In this document: positions 4,725 to 5,438 of the stretch, piece after piece
Layout of the letters: each line of letters opens with the position of its first letter
How positions within the stretch are numbered: the first letter of the stretch is position 1
NCBI GenBank assembly: GCA_028291305.1
Contig: JAQGII010000174.1
Location: 1-5,438 of the forward strand
Source: Caulobacteraceae bacterium
Lineage (GTDB): Bacteria > Pseudomonadota > Alphaproteobacteria > Caulobacterales > Caulobacteraceae
Direction of reading: 5' to 3'
DNA: 5,438 nucleotides
Translations under genes and position numbers: made by a program
The notes under the pieces: model-generated
Told to the model about the DNA's origin: nothing
Databases searched by the model: none
The model's input: only the letters and a program-made list of their open reading frames with translations

Positions 4725-5438
4725 ATGACGCGCCGGCTCTGCCTGATCACCGGCGCGTCCGCCGGCATCGGCGCGGCCTTCGCCCGGGTCTATGCCGCCC
4801 GGGGCTACGACGTGGCCCTGACCGCCCGGCGGACCGAGCGGCTCGAGGCCCTGGCCGAGGAGATCCGCGCCCGCTTCGGCGTCGAGGCCCTGGTGTTCAC
4901 CGCCGACCTGGCCGAGCCCGGCGCGGTGGACGCCCTGCTCGCCGGCGTCGCCGGCCGCGGCCGGGTGGTGGACGCCTTGGTCAACAACGCCGGCTACGGC
5001 CTCCCCGGAACCTATGCCGACACCCGCTGGAGCCAGCAGCAGGCTTTCCTGCAGGTGCTGCTGACGTCGGTGTGCGAACTGACCCACAAGCTGTTGCCCG
5101 GCATGGTCGCGCGCGGCTTCGGCCGCATCGTCAACGTGGCCTCCCTGGCGGGCCTCGCGCCCGGCATGCCCGGCCACACCCTGTACGGCCCGACCAAGAG
5201 CTTCCTGGTGAAGTTCTCGCAGGCCCTGCACGCCGAGACCGCGGGAACCGGCGTGCATGTCAGCGCCCTGTGCCCCGGCTTCACCTGGTCGGAGTTCCAC
5301 GACGTCAACGGCACGCGGCCGCAGACCGCGCGCCTGCCGGCCTTCCTGTGGCTGGACGCCGAGACGGTGGCCGCGGCCGGCTACGCGGCGGCGGAGGCCA
5401 ACCGGGCGGTCCACGTCACCGGATGGCCCAACCGGGCG
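4725..5438 (+). CDS. Short-chain dehydrogenase/reductase, 3' end beyond window
   Basis: This frame is open from an ATG at 4725 to the window edge, giving 238 residues with no stop. Proteins of this type are about 250-265 long, so only a short C-terminus is probably missing. It is a Rossmann-fold NAD(P)-dependent oxidoreductase of the classical SDR type. The cofactor loop TGASAGIG lies at 9-16, A-R-R (34-36) after the second strand suggests NADPH preference, A-D-L (60-62) contacts adenine, NNAG is at 87-90, Ser140 lies in V-N-V-A-S, and the catalytic Y-G-P-T-K is at 154-158. C-P-G-F-T (183-187) follows the active site. The usual catalytic Asn on helix 4 appears to be Leu112, judging from spacing to L-T-H-K-L-L-P-G-M (119-127). 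The substrate cannot be told. It lies 16 bp after the Rrf2 gene with no Shine-Dalgarno site, so co-transcription and translational coupling are likely. Confidence 0.93.
   Translation, partial: MTRRLCLITGASAGIGAAFARVYAARGYDVALTARRTERLEALAEEIRARFGVEALVFTADLAEPGAVDALLAGVAGRGRVVDALVNNAGYGLPGTYADTRWSQQQAFLQVLLTSVCELTHKLLPGMVARGFGRIVNVASLAGLAPGMPGHTLYGPTKSFLVKFSQALHAETAGTGVHVSALCPGFTWSEFHDVNGTRPQTARLPAFLWLDAETVAAAGYAAAEANRAVHVTGWPNRA

Noticed and set aside
4256..5414. Minus-strand open frames opposite the Rrf2 and SDR genes
   Set aside because: The plus-strand proteins carry clear family motifs; the antisense products are low complexity.

Overview
The window reads as chromosomal DNA of a GC-rich alphaproteobacterium. 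High GC third positions, protein sequences close in style to Caulobacter/Phenylobacterium ArgG, Kup and SDR proteins, and an EcfG-type stress promoter all point that way. The placement in Caulobacterales is an inference from remembered sequence style, not from a search. No mobile element, CRISPR array, rRNA or tRNA is visible.

Left end (1-352, + strand): a small exported protein of 76 residues with a signal peptide, two glycine-zipper stretches and a His/Arg-rich tail. It is preceded by an exact GGAAC-N16-CGTT element, the -35/-10 pattern of the alphaproteobacterial general stress sigma factor EcfG/SigT. It converges on argG with 13 bp between the stop codons.

Middle (366-4057, - strand): in transcription order kup (K+ uptake transporter), a small three-helix membrane protein of unknown function 28 bp downstream of it, then argG (argininosuccinate synthase). 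argG has its own plausible promoter and a good Shine-Dalgarno site in the 82-bp gap before it, so it is probably expressed independently of kup. The kup/small-membrane-protein gap holds a T8 tract after a weak 4-bp hairpin.

Right end (4058-5438): a 213-bp divergent intergenic region separates kup (leftward) from an Rrf2-family regulator (rightward). The regulator is followed after 16 bp by a short-chain dehydrogenase/reductase that runs off the window with about 238 residues visible. The intergenic region contains a perfect 7-bp inverted repeat (CTTCAAT-N5-ATTGAAG) just upstream of the regulator, and one more copy of the half-site over the predicted kup -35. The likely logic is an autoregulated Rrf2-SDR pair, with possible influence on kup. 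Neither the regulator nor the SDR has a recognisable Shine-Dalgarno site, and the regulator may be leaderless.

Most of the content is ordinary housekeeping. The points most worth a second look are the EcfG promoter in front of the glycine-zipper protein, the palindrome in the divergent region, and the apparent loss of the catalytic Asn in the SDR.
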